From Silvibacterium bohemicum (GTDB lineage: Bacteria > Acidobacteriota > Terriglobia > Terriglobales > Acidobacteriaceae): a stretch of 64,000 nucleotides of DNA. The notes under the pieces were generated by a model. The model searched no databases. It was not told where the DNA came from and saw nothing but the letters and a program-made list of their open reading frames with translations. The DNA lies in NCBI RefSeq assembly GCF_001006305.1, contig NZ_LBHJ01000012.1, positions 532,231-596,230 of the forward strand, in the 5' to 3' direction. Of the stretch, positions 17,704 to 26,608 are shown one piece after another. Position 1 is the first letter of the stretch. Each line of letters begins with the position of its first letter. The position numbers were made by a program, and so were the translations under genes.

Positions 17704-18285
17704 CTACCGCGTGACGTGAGCAATTGCTGTCTCGGTCACCGATTCATATCCGCGCGCGACAATCTCACGCGCATTGCTGCGATAGATATCTGGATTTTCT
17801 GGAGCCCATGTGCCCAGGCCATCGACGTAACGGTTGCACATGCAGAAGACTGCGGCAATCAGAACTGTGTCGTGAATCTCGCGGTCCGTCGCGCCATGCG
17901 CCCGAGCATCTTCTACGTCCTGCGCGAGCACGTTCTTGCCTCCAAGCTGAACCTTGCCGGCAATATTCAAAAGCGCCTTCAGTTTCGCCGGCACTCTCGC
18001 GTTCACCCAATCTGTCTTTATGGAGTGGACCAGTGCCTCGTCGTCGAGGTGAACGGCGGCCACAGCGCCGTGGATGGTTTGGCAGAAAAAACAATCGTTT
18101 TGCGCCGAGACATGAGTCGCAATCAGCTCGCGCTCTCCGCGAGAGAGAGTGCTTTCTCCGCGCAGGAGAATATTGACAAGTTCATTGATGGGCGCCGCTG
18201 TCTCCGGACGAAAGGTCATGGGACCGACAATGCCTGGAAACTCGCGGCCAAGTTCGTCGGAGATCGGTAGATTGATATGGGCCAT
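17704..18285 (-). CDS. AhpD-like/carboxymuconolactone decarboxylase-family protein
   Basis: A 193-residue alkylhydroperoxidase-like protein. The redox motif is Cys65-Phe-Phe-Cys68 with His72, following S-R-G-E-R-E-L-I-A-T. The N-terminus P-G-I-V-G-P-M is typical of this branch, and the C-terminal half has the helix pair around C-N-R-Y-V-D-G-L. The start at 18285 has AAGGAG upstream. It is only distantly similar to the AhpD-like gene at 15832, so the two are separate family members rather than a tandem copy. It ends 25 bases from the convergent MetE-like gene. Confidence 0.83.
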   Translation of the reverse strand: MAHINLPISDELGREFPGIVGPMTFRPETAAPINELVNILLRGESTLSRGERELIATHVSAQNDCFFCQTIHGAVAAVHLDDEALVHSIKTDWVNARVPAKLKALLNIAGKVQLGGKNVLAQDVEDARAHGATDREIHDTVLIAAVFCMCNRYVDGLGTWAPENPDIYRSNAREIVARGYESVTETAIAHVTR

Positions 18286-18426
18286 TGAATGAGAACTCCT
18301 TTGTGAATGTGATCTCGGTTGCTGCTTCGCGGCTATTGCTTAAGTTTCTGCAGCGCCGGAATAAAAATCGCGGCAGTGAGAGCGCTTCGATACGCGCTCT
18401 CGATGCGAAGCGAATCATGTCGGCGG

Positions 18427-21400
18427 TTAGAACTCCAGTTTGAGTGAAAACTGGAATTGCCGCGCCGCCCCGGCAAATGTTGGCGATCCAAACGTGGGGT
18501 TGAAAGGGCTGGTAACGCCATCCCCGAACTTCTTGGGAACAGGACCGCCGAATTCTCCCGAACCGTAAACCTGATCGACATCCTGTACGTTGACGCGGTT
18601 CAGCAGATTAAGCGCCTCAACTCTTGCATTCGCCTTAACCCGCTCGGTCACAGCGAAGGTGCGCTGCAGCCGCACGTCGGTATCGTAATACGAATCGCCG
18701 CGGTACGAGTTGCGGCCGATATCTCCCACGCGATCGTTGAAGGGAAAGCCATCTCCGTTGATATCGGAGCCCGCGAGAATGCTGTAGAACTGTGGACTCT
18801 GCAGAGTGTTGACCATGGATAACTCGAAGTTCCGTAGGGGAGCCACCCATGTCTCTGGGGAAGTTCCCAAAGCAGTGAGCGTCAGACGATGGCGAACATC
18901 GTTGTCGCCGACTGCTTTATCTAATTGAGGTTGAAGATAGTCCTGCGGCTCGTCCTGCAGCTGGTTTTCTGTCGCGACATCAATGGATTTCGAGTAAGTA
19001 TAATTCGCCATCAGGCTGAAGTGATTCGCCAGATCCCTGCGGAGCCCGATCGTTCCAGCGTTGTAGATAGCCCATGCGGTGGGCGTAGCGAACAGGACGA
19101 AGCCGAAGTTTTTATCTGCCGGAGCGAACTTCTGCCTGCCATCGGAAAGAAATCCGTCAGGAAGGCCGTTGACGGTGTTTGAGCTGTTCAAGTGGATGGC
19201 GTGCAAGTAATGGTAGCCAAGGGTCAGATGCCAGTCTTTGCCGAAGTCATTTGCAATTTCGACGTTGGCCTGTTCGGAGTAGCTCCTGGGGAAGTCCCGC
19301 TTTGCGAACCCCAGGGGAAACTGTTGCAGAGTCGTCGGGCTCGGATAGGCGCCAGTATGCGTGAAGTTGGAGAAGGCCGCTCCAGCCAGAACTGGCCCCT
19401 GGGCTCCTACCATTCCGGCCGGCCCAAAACCAACCAGGTCATTCGTAGGATCGGAAAAGTCCGGCAGCAGCGGCTGGTCCATGTGGGTGAATGCCGACGC
19501 GCCGTGCCAGTCGTTAACGAAGCTGCTGTATTCGAAGCTTCCGCTAAAGATGCTGAAGTTCGAACGCACGACGGTCTTTCCGTTTCGCAGCGCATAGGCA
19601 AAACCCAATCGCGGCTGGACTCTGGAAAAATCTGTCGGATTCATTTTGCCGATGATGCCGAGATCCACTGCCGACGGAAGCACGTCGAAGTCATAGCGCA
19701 CGCCGAACGACAGCAGAAGGTTTTTGCTGGCGCGCCACTGGTCCTGGGCATAAAGGCCCACGATCTTGTGCCAGAACTGCACCGCGTCAGCGGCTTGGCG
19801 CGCCGGTCCACCCGGTCCAGCGTAGAAGCCGGTCTCGAATGGCAAAGTACGCGCCGGAATCTGCTGCCCGAATGCGGTCCTCGGCTGCTGGAAGATGAAT
19901 TCAACCGCGGTCCCGGGGCCGAATGGAGGTCCGCCGAAGGGGCCGGCTCCAAAGAAGCTCTGTGGACTGAAAATACCGACACCCGGAGTGAAGTATGGCG
20001 TTTGAGCGGAAAACCATATCGGTTGAAACTCGCCACCTATTTTGATTGTGTTCTTGTCATGGGTATAAGTGAGCGCTTCCTTCGACTGAAAATGATGCTC
20101 GCTATAGTAATCCACTCCGCCAAGGAAGCCGCCGCTGTAGAGCTCATCCGCCACCTGGATGGTGGGCTCATATCCGGCGCCGACGGGGTTCATATAGAAG
20201 ATGCGGCGGCCAAAATTGACTGCACTTTCCGAAGCCCATCGGTCGTTTAAGAGATGGAATAGATTTCCATAAACTGTCTGGTCATGGACGCGGTTATCGC
20301 GGTAGCTCGATGGCAATCCTTGTCCGGGAGACGCCGCCGGAGTGTTGTGATTCCCTACATCGGCGAAAAGATAGCCAACCGTAAGAGAGCTGCGATCGCT
20401 CAGCGCGTCAGTAAATTTGCCAAAGGCGTTGTCGTAGTTCTGAATCAGAAGGATCGATCCAAGATTTTCGGGAGACAGCCCCAGGCTGCTTTTGACCTGA
20501 TTAATGCTCGGCGTTCCGGGCCCGAGACAGCCGGGAGTATCGATGCACGTGAGAATGAAGTGGGAATAGATGGGAGACTCCGCGCGGCGCTGTCCCTGGT
20601 AGCCCAGAAAATAAAACGCCTTGTCGCGCCGCACCGGGCCACCCACAGTGGCTCCATACTGATTGAAGCGTAACGTGTCGAAGCCGGGCGCAGAGAGCAG
20701 ATTGTTCGCGTCGAGCTGATTGTTGCGGAAGTATTCATAGGCGGAACCATGCAGATCGTTGGTTCCGGATTTGGTGATGGTATTCACGGCTCCGCCGAGA
20801 TTCATGCCGGCATCAGCGGGATCAGGCGTATTGGTCACGCGAAATTCCTGCACCCAGTCAAGCGATGGGCTCACTCGCTGCACGCCGGAGACGCTGGTGT
20901 TGTAGTCGACACCATCGAGGCCATAGAAGACACTGTGTGTTTCACGCAGTCCGCCCAGGCTGATCATGAGCACAGTTTCCTGGAAGGCCGATTGGGCCGC
21001 GGTCGTGGTGCTACGGCCAATCGTGGCCGTCGGAGTGAGGAGAACAAAGTCGATGAAGTCTCGTTCCGGTATGGGTAGATTGGAAATTTGCGAAGGTTCA
21101 ATCACCTGGCTGGCTTCGGTTCGCTCGCTGTCCGCGCCTCGCACGGTATCGTGGACTTCAACACTCTCAGTCGCACCATGAACACGCATCGCGATGTTGA
21201 GAACAACATCTTGTCCGAGCGTCAGCGTAAGCGGCGTTTCATATGCGCTAAAGCCGCTGGCATTCACCGTCAGTTTGTAAGAGCCCGCGGCAAGTCCGGG
21301 AAGAACTGCCACGCCAAGTTTGTCTGAAAGGGCTGCTCTCACAATTCCGGTGTCAACGTTGCGGATCGACACGTTGGCCTGGGTGATGGCGGTGCCGTCG

Positions 21401-21546
21401 GGCGCGTTGATGTTGAGGCTGAGGCTCGCGAATTGCTGGCAAAAACTCGGAATCACCGCCACAAAAAACAGCAGCAGGAAAACCGGTAGACGCCGGCATG
21501 AATAGAGCAGCCGCTCGCATGCGGATGTGCGATGTAGGTGTGTCAT
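18427..21546 (-). CDS. TonB-dependent receptor, Oar-like
   Basis: A 1039-residue outer-membrane receptor. A signal peptide (about residues 18-38) is followed by a carboxypeptidase-regulatory-like beta domain (about 40-125; G-S-Y-K-L-T-V-N-A-S-G-F), a plug domain with G-G-A-V-N-T-I-T-K-S-G-T-N-x-L-H-G-S, and a beta-barrel that ends in Phe, the usual signal for outer-membrane assembly. The ATG at 21546 has GAGGA eight bases upstream, preferred over 21585. Homologues are very numerous in Acidobacteriota and are thought to bind complex carbohydrates or peptides. No adjacent periplasmic binding or degradation genes point to a ligand. Confidence 0.88.
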   Translation of the reverse strand: MTHLHRTSACERLLYSCRRLPVFLLLFFVAVIPSFCQQFASLSLNINAPDGTAITQANVSIRNVDTGIVRAALSDKLGVAVLPGLAAGSYKLTVNASGFSAYETPLTLTLGQDVVLNIAMRVHGATESVEVHDTVRGADSERTEASQVIEPSQISNLPIPERDFIDFVLLTPTATIGRSTTTAAQSAFQETVLMISLGGLRETHSVFYGLDGVDYNTSVSGVQRVSPSLDWVQEFRVTNTPDPADAGMNLGGAVNTITKSGTNDLHGSAYEYFRNNQLDANNLLSAPGFDTLRFNQYGATVGGPVRRDKAFYFLGYQGQRRAESPIYSHFILTCIDTPGCLGPGTPSINQVKSSLGLSPENLGSILLIQNYDNAFGKFTDALSDRSSLTVGYLFADVGNHNTPAASPGQGLPSSYRDNRVHDQTVYGNLFHLLNDRWASESAVNFGRRIFYMNPVGAGYEPTIQVADELYSGGFLGGVDYYSEHHFQSKEALTYTHDKNTIKIGGEFQPIWFSAQTPYFTPGVGIFSPQSFFGAGPFGGPPFGPGTAVEFIFQQPRTAFGQQIPARTLPFETGFYAGPGGPARQAADAVQFWHKIVGLYAQDQWRASKNLLLSFGVRYDFDVLPSAVDLGIIGKMNPTDFSRVQPRLGFAYALRNGKTVVRSNFSIFSGSFEYSSFVNDWHGASAFTHMDQPLLPDFSDPTNDLVGFGPAGMVGAQGPVLAGAAFSNFTHTGAYPSPTTLQQFPLGFAKRDFPRSYSEQANVEIANDFGKDWHLTLGYHYLHAIHLNSSNTVNGLPDGFLSDGRQKFAPADKNFGFVLFATPTAWAIYNAGTIGLRRDLANHFSLMANYTYSKSIDVATENQLQDEPQDYLQPQLDKAVGDNDVRHRLTLTALGTSPETWVAPLRNFELSMVNTLQSPQFYSILAGSDINGDGFPFNDRVGDIGRNSYRGDSYYDTDVRLQRTFAVTERVKANARVEALNLLNRVNVQDVDQVYGSGEFGGPVPKKFGDGVTSPFNPTFGSPTFAGAARQFQFSLKLEF

Positions 21547-21661
21547 CCTGAAAATCCTCGGATCGATCTGGATTCGCGACAACAATAGGGGACATTGAGG
21601 TGCAGCCCGGATTCTGCCGGATTACCAGGAAGCGCGAAACCAACTAGAGGAGGGTTAGTAT

Positions 21662-21683
21662 CTCCATCGTTCGGTGGATGGAG
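21662..21683. promoter_or_regulatory. Inverted repeat upstream of the TonB receptor
   Basis: CTCCATC at 21662-21668 pairs with GATGGAG at 21677-21683 across an eight-base loop. It lies between the two-component genes and the receptor gene, about 116 bases before the receptor ATG. It could be the terminator of neither gene and is more likely an operator or leader hairpin. Confidence 0.3.
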
Positions 21684-21755
21684 GTGGCTGGCTCTTTCAA
21701 TCTTCAATTGATGAAGCTCGTCAGATTACTCGGCGAAAAGACGGTAACGTTGGTC

Positions 21756-22487
21756 CTACTTGGACGCGAAGGTTCTTGGAGCAGACTGCGGAAGTCGAAG
21801 GAGCGCGGCCATATTCACCAGTTCCGCTAGAGATGCGGCGTTCATTTTCCGCATCATGGAGCCGCGATGAGCCTTTACTGTAATCTCGCTGATTTGCAGC
21901 TCGCCTGCAATTTGCTTGTTCAACATGCCGACGACCACCAGGGCCAATACTTCGCGCTCGCGAGGAGTGAGCCGGGCATGCCGATCTTTTAACGAGCGAA
22001 GTTCTGCGTCGCGAGCAAGGAAAGCCGTGCTGCGATCAATAGCATTCCGGATGGCATTCAACAGAACATGGTCTGCAAAAGGCTTCGTCAGAAATTCGAC
22101 TGCGCCCGCCTTCATTGCCTGCACGGTCATCGGTATGTCGCCGTGGCCGGTGACAAAGATGATCGGCATATCTCGCTGTTCAACCGCAATGCGCTTTTGC
22201 AGTTCTAGACCATTCAGGCCGGGGAGAGAAATGTCCAGGATCATACAGCTTGGCGTAGATGTTCGAGGATGCGCAAGGAACTCCTGTGCGGAGCTGAACG
22301 TCTGGACCTCCAGGCCTTCGAGACGAATCAGTGCCTCAAGCGATTCTCGAACGGAAATATCGTCATCGACGACGAACACCGTCGCTGCATTTTGTGAACT
22401 GAGGCACGCAGTCATTGGAGGACCATATACACTTGCGGAAACCATTGTACCTCTGCGTAACCAGTCGAATGGCCAGTTGTATGTCAA
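21756..22487 (-). CDS. FixJ-type response regulator (receiver plus LuxR-type HTH)
   Basis: A two-domain regulator of 219-243 residues. The receiver carries the acidic pair V-D-D-D, the phospho-acceptor Asp in M-I-L-D-I-S, Thr in F-V-T-G-H-G-D and Lys in L-T-K-P-F. The C-terminal domain has the LuxR/FixJ helix-turn-helix L-T-P-R-E-R-E-V-L and N-K-Q-I-A-G-E-L-Q-I-S. The TTG at 22487 overlaps the previous stop (TTGA), implying coupling; the ATG at 22445 or 22415 is also possible and would remove a non-conserved leader. No partner kinase is present here. Output targets could include the neighbouring receptor gene (inference). Confidence 0.85.
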   Translation of the reverse strand: MTYNWPFDWLRRGTMVSASVYGPPMTACLSSQNAATVFVVDDDISVRESLEALIRLEGLEVQTFSSAQEFLAHPRTSTPSCMILDISLPGLNGLELQKRIAVEQRDMPIIFVTGHGDIPMTVQAMKAGAVEFLTKPFADHVLLNAIRNAIDRSTAFLARDAELRSLKDRHARLTPREREVLALVVVGMLNKQIAGELQISEITVKAHRGSMMRKMNAASLAELVNMAALLRLPQSAPRTFASK

Positions 22488-22858
22488 TTGGCTCGAAGCG
22501 CGGCATTCAGCGCATTGAGCAGAGCCGTATCGGTAAACGGCTTAAGTAGGCAGTCCACTGCTCCTTGTTCGATGGTGTCTCTCCGCACAGCCTCATCCTG
22601 ATGCGCAGTAATGAAGATGATCGGCGTCTGTACTCCGCGACGCTTCAACTCGCGATGGAGTTCCGGGCCACTCATGCCTGGCATTGCAATGTCGAGGATC
22701 AGACATCCGGTCCGTAAGACGATATCGGATTCCAGAAACTCCTCTGCCGAAGAAAAGGTAAGCGCCGTAAACCCGAATTCCTTCAGCAAATCAGGTAGAG
22801 ACTCGCGTACGGATTCATCATCGTCAACCACCGATACCAGCAAACGTGTATCCGTCAT
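22484..22858 (-). CDS. Single-domain response regulator, CheY/FixJ receiver type
   Basis: A 124-residue receiver with no output domain. It has V-D-D-D-E-S-V-R-E-S, the phospho-acceptor Asp in L-I-L-D-I-A-M-P, Thr in I-T-A-H and Lys in L-L-K-P-F, so it should be phosphorylated normally. It is similar in sequence to the receiver of the FixJ-type protein directly downstream, with which it overlaps by four bases. It may be a phosphate sink or an intermediate in a relay shared with that regulator. The sensor is not in the window. Confidence 0.83.
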   Translation of the reverse strand: MTDTRLLVSVVDDDESVRESLPDLLKEFGFTALTFSSAEEFLESDIVLRTGCLILDIAMPGMSGPELHRELKRRGVQTPIIFITAHQDEAVRRDTIEQGAVDCLLKPFTDTALLNALNAALRAN

Positions 22859-23094
22859 AGGGGTCCCATACCCTGCCTGATCAAAACTCAGAACGTGTTA
22901 TCCATCGGCATATCTAAGAGGCCAGTGCGTCCCAAGAATGCGGCAGAAACTGATCTCGGAAGCAGATCGACCGCGCGGCCGAGTTTCTTGTGGAGCTCCG
23001 TTTGTGGCGAAAGTCTAGCGATCATCATGCGCCATCAGAGCGAAAATCTCTATTGTACTTAGGTATTAGTTCGAGGTTAGGTGGCCTATTGAGG

Positions 23095-23724
23095 CTATTT
23101 ACGATTGCGCTCAAGCTGCCGGAGACACTCAACGAGCATTGTGGCAGTACAGGACTCCCCCATCTCGGTATTAAACATTGCGTGATACATGTGTCGTTCT
23201 GGCCATTTTAGTCCGAGATGCTGCCGGACGAACGCCGCTCGCGCATCATCCGTTGTGTCGATCAGCTTGATTGCCTTATCCTGGCTTTCGCCGCCAGAGA
23301 TCAGTCTGCGGATCTTATGATCGCGAGACGCGTAGAGAAACACATGGAACACATCCTTGCGATCATGCAGAAAAAATTGCGATCCTCGCCCGACAATCAC
23401 TGAGGGACCGCTGGAAAGCGCTGTCCGGACCGCTATCTCTGAAACAGCCGCGATCCGGCGCGCATCGAGTGAATGCAGCCGGTTGGTGGGCGGCAAGCCT
23501 CCCTCGAACGCACCCCGTAGGAAGTCCTGAAAAACCCTGTACACAACGGGATCGGTTCGCCATTCTCTGCGCTCGACCGCCTCTGGAGTACTCTCGGTCA
23601 ATTGTGCAATTTCCTGCGTCAACCGCTCGTCCCACAGACTCCACCCAAGGAGACTGGCAACCAAGCCTGCAATTTCCGATGCCCCGCAGCCGAATTCGCG
23701 CTCAATGGTTATAGCCTGAATCAT
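23095..23724 (-). CDS. Cytidylate-kinase-like family protein
   Basis: A 209-residue P-loop kinase-like protein of the cytidylate-kinase-like family. The start I-T-I-E-R-E-F-G-C-G-A-S-E-I matches its modified P-loop, and V-I-V-G-R-G-S-Q-F-F is the second conserved motif. The true substrate of the family is not firmly known. It begins 11 bases after the MFS exporter gene, so it is probably the last gene of that efflux operon, which is unusual company for a nucleotide kinase. Confidence 0.8.
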   Translation of the reverse strand: MIQAITIEREFGCGASEIAGLVASLLGWSLWDERLTQEIAQLTESTPEAVERREWRTDPVVYRVFQDFLRGAFEGGLPPTNRLHSLDARRIAAVSEIAVRTALSSGPSVIVGRGSQFFLHDRKDVFHVFLYASRDHKIRRLISGGESQDKAIKLIDTTDDARAAFVRQHLGLKWPERHMYHAMFNTEMGESCTATMLVECLRQLERNRK

Positions 23725-23735
23725 TGCGTTTATCC

Positions 23736-25337
23736 TCAGCCCACCGCGACATCGCCGCCTGCTCCTGGATCATTCTTCTTCAGAAAAAATGCAAGAACAA
23801 ACATGATGGAGCAGAGCGCGCCCAAGACCCAAAAGATGTCCATATAGGACAGTGCGCCACCTTGTTGATGCACCTGTTCGTACAGCCTCGCAATTGCCTG
23901 GTCCTGGGCGTCCGTGGCTCTTAGCCCCGAGTGCGCGATCTTCGAACTCAATGCGTGGAATGCCGAACGATAGGCAGGAGAATCGGGAGTGATGTGGCCG
24001 ACAAGAATCTGCTGATGATATTGAGCGCGCCGGGCAATCATCGTGGTCACGACGGAAGTTCCAATACTGCCGCCAATATTCCGCATGAAATTGATCATGC
24101 CGGAGACGCTATTGCCTTTCTCCGGGGGAACTCCAATGTAGCCAGCCGCCGTGATGGGGACAAATAGGAATCCGATTCCAATCACCTGAGCGGCACGCAG
24201 CCACATGGCGAATTTGAAGCTGACGGACAAGTCAATCTGGTTCGCGCAGTAGAACAGTCCGATGGCAAGGCATAGCCATCCGGTTGCGATCAGCCATCTG
24301 GCTTGAACCTTGGATGTAAGCCGGCCGACGATGGGCATCATCACCAGCAAGATAACTCCCCCGCCGGACAAGACGAGGCCTGCAAGCTCTGCTGTGTAGC
24401 CCATGAGTGTCTGCAGAAATTCCGGGATCAAGACGAGCGTACTGAAGAGCATGAAGCCCATCATGAACATCATCAAGTTCGCTGCCGCGAAGTTGAAGCT
24501 CTTGAACATGCGGACATCGATGATCGGCTCTTTGCGGAACCATTCCCAGATGACCAGCGAGACAAGACAAACGGTTGCGGTTATCACCAGCGTCGTGATG
24601 AAATGCGAGCCGAACCAATCGTCTTCCTGACCCTTGTCCAGAAGCACCTGCAGAGACCCCACTCCCAGCGCCAACAAGGATATGCCGATGTAGTCGACCC
24701 GGATACCACCTCTCTTTAAGCGACGGAGGAACGGCGGATCCTCGATCAGGGTGTGCGTCAAATAAAGAGCCAGGAGGACTATGGGCAGCGTGATGAAAAA
24801 TATCCAGCGCCACGAGTAGTTGTCAGTAATCCATCCTCCCAGCATGGGACCGACTGTAGGAGCGAGAACGGCAGTAATGCCGTAGACGGCAAACGCGGAA
24901 CCGCGCTGCTCTGGGGGGAAGGTATCGTTGAGAATGGCCTGTGCCATGGGCTGCAGTCCGCCTCCACCGATGCCCTGCACCGCTCGAAACAACAGCAATA
25001 GCGGCAGACTGGGCGCTAAGCCGCAAAGCAGAGAACTCAATGTAAAAATGGCAAGCGACATCATGAAGTATCGCTTGCGGCCGATCAACTCCGCGAGCCA
25101 TCCGCTGATGGGTAAGACGATAGCGTTCGCAGCAAGGTACGAGGTGAGCACCCAGGTGCTGTCGTCGTAGCTGGCCCCCAAGCCTCCGGCAATGTAGGGC
25201 AATGCAACGTTGGCAACGCTCGTGTCAAGGACTTCGATAAACGCCGCCATCGAGACGACAGCGGCAATCGCCCAGGGATTGACCTTGGGGCGCCAGACGA
25301 CTTGCCTCGACGGAAGAGCCAATGTTGCGGCGCTCAT
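23736..25337 (-). CDS. MFS multidrug exporter, DHA2/EmrB family
   Basis: A 533-residue inner-membrane proton-driven exporter with about 14 hydrophobic segments. The MFS signature G-W-L-A-E-L-I-G-R-K-R is in the second loop. The DHA2 motif G-x3-G-P-x2-G-G appears as L-A-P-T-V-G-P-M-L-G-G. N-V-A-L-P-Y-I opens the first helix region, and R-A-V-Q-G-I-G-G-G-G is motif B-like. It overlaps the membrane-fusion gene by four bases (ATGA) and would join it and the TolC-like protein in an EmrAB-TolC style pump. The exported compound is unknown. Confidence 0.9.
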   Translation of the reverse strand: MSAATLALPSRQVVWRPKVNPWAIAAVVSMAAFIEVLDTSVANVALPYIAGGLGASYDDSTWVLTSYLAANAIVLPISGWLAELIGRKRYFMMSLAIFTLSSLLCGLAPSLPLLLLFRAVQGIGGGGLQPMAQAILNDTFPPEQRGSAFAVYGITAVLAPTVGPMLGGWITDNYSWRWIFFITLPIVLLALYLTHTLIEDPPFLRRLKRGGIRVDYIGISLLALGVGSLQVLLDKGQEDDWFGSHFITTLVITATVCLVSLVIWEWFRKEPIIDVRMFKSFNFAAANLMMFMMGFMLFSTLVLIPEFLQTLMGYTAELAGLVLSGGGVILLVMMPIVGRLTSKVQARWLIATGWLCLAIGLFYCANQIDLSVSFKFAMWLRAAQVIGIGFLFVPITAAGYIGVPPEKGNSVSGMINFMRNIGGSIGTSVVTTMIARRAQYHQQILVGHITPDSPAYRSAFHALSSKIAHSGLRATDAQDQAIARLYEQVHQQGGALSYMDIFWVLGALCSIMFVLAFFLKKNDPGAGGDVAVG

Positions 25338-26608
25338 CGCAGATACACTTTTGCTTCGATATTCATACCCGGTCGAAGCTGGCGGTCACTATTTTCGCCT
25401 GGCTCGAGAACAATCTTGACCGGAACTCTCTGGACAATCTTCACGTAATTGCCGGTTGCATTTTCGGGCGGCAGCAAACTGAAGATTGGGCCCGTTCCTC
25501 CGGCAATGCTGTCGACATGGCCGTCATATGTGCGGCCATTCGAGTCGAGTTCGATCCTGGCCTTCTGGCCAACACGCATGTGCTTAAGCTGAGTCTCTTT
25601 GAAGTTCGCGGTGACCCACACCTGATCCAAGGGAACCACCGTGAGCATCTGCTCCCCGGGGTCGACGTTCAATCCAACGACGACTTTTTTGGTGACCTCT
25701 CCGGCTACGGGCGCAAATATCTTGGTGTATCCCAGATTCAACTGCGCCTGTTCGACAGCTGCTCTTTTCTGGTGCGCGTCTGCGATGGCTGAAAGTGCCT
25801 TGGCGCGCGTTGAAGCAACGCGCTGCGGGCCGGCCTGGGCATCTTCGTAGTGTGCCTCAGCTTCAGTAAGGCGGCTGTGCGCTTCGAGAACCGCTTGTTC
25901 GGCCGCGGCCTCGTCCGCTTCTGCCGCGGCTACGGCGGCGACATCGGCTGCCGCGGTAGCATAAGCGTGATCGTAGACTTGCTTCGGCACCTCTTCCTTC
26001 GCGAGGAGCAAGTGATAGCGGGTGACGTCATCCTGCGCCTTTACATTTTCTGCTTGCGCTTCCAGTATCCGGGCGTGGTCGGCGGCGACTCGCTTTTCTG
26101 CCGCGTGGATCGCTGCTTCCGCATTCTTAATATCCGAGGACGTGGACTTCAATAGGCTTGCGGTATCGACGGAAGAAATCGGCACGTCGATATTCGAACT
26201 ATTGGCTGTAGCTTCTGAAGTGTCGAACGCTGCCTGGGCTCTTGCCAAGGCCACTTCATAGTCTTTCGGATCGATCTCGACGAGAGTGGCGCCTTCATCG
26301 ACCCATTGATTGTCTTCAACATTGACCTTCTGGATATATCCGGAAATGCGAGCGCTGACAGGATAAAGATGAACGTCCACCTGCGCATCGTCGGTGGATT
26401 CGAAACCAGAAAGATAATGCCAGAGGAATGCACCAGCGACGACCAGGGCGATGATCGAGACAAGAAATATCCAACGCTTGTGGGAGCGCCTCTTCGGATA
26501 CGCGGAGATCGACGGCTTAGCCGGGCCGGCGTTGCCTGCGGCTGCGTCTTTCTCCGGCGAAGTTGCCTGCAGTGGATTCGTTGCTGGGTTTTGCTCGGCC
26601 GGACTCAC
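25334..26608 (-). CDS. Membrane-fusion protein, EmrA/HlyD family
   Basis: A 424-residue periplasmic adaptor. A Pro/Ala-rich cytosolic start (1-44) is followed by one membrane segment (about 47-66), a biotinyl-lipoyl-like half motif (V-S-A-R-I-S-G-Y-I-Q-K-V-N-V-E-D-N), a long alpha-hairpin coiled coil rich in Ala, Glu and Gln (about 115-265) and the second lipoyl half (G-Y-T-K-I-F-A-P-V-A-G-E-V). It links the MFS pump to the TolC-like channel. Four-base overlaps on both sides show a tightly coupled operon. Confidence 0.9.
   Translation of the reverse strand: MSPAEQNPATNPLQATSPEKDAAAGNAGPAKPSISAYPKRRSHKRWIFLVSIIALVVAGAFLWHYLSGFESTDDAQVDVHLYPVSARISGYIQKVNVEDNQWVDEGATLVEIDPKDYEVALARAQAAFDTSEATANSSNIDVPISSVDTASLLKSTSSDIKNAEAAIHAAEKRVAADHARILEAQAENVKAQDDVTRYHLLLAKEEVPKQVYDHAYATAAADVAAVAAAEADEAAAEQAVLEAHSRLTEAEAHYEDAQAGPQRVASTRAKALSAIADAHQKRAAVEQAQLNLGYTKIFAPVAGEVTKKVVVGLNVDPGEQMLTVVPLDQVWVTANFKETQLKHMRVGQKARIELDSNGRTYDGHVDSIAGGTGPIFSLLPPENATGNYVKIVQRVPVKIVLEPGENSDRQLRPGMNIEAKVYLR

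Noticed and set aside
19192-20250. A 352-codon plus-strand open frame
   Set aside because: It is antisense to the TonB receptor at 18427-21546 and is a by-product of high GC content.
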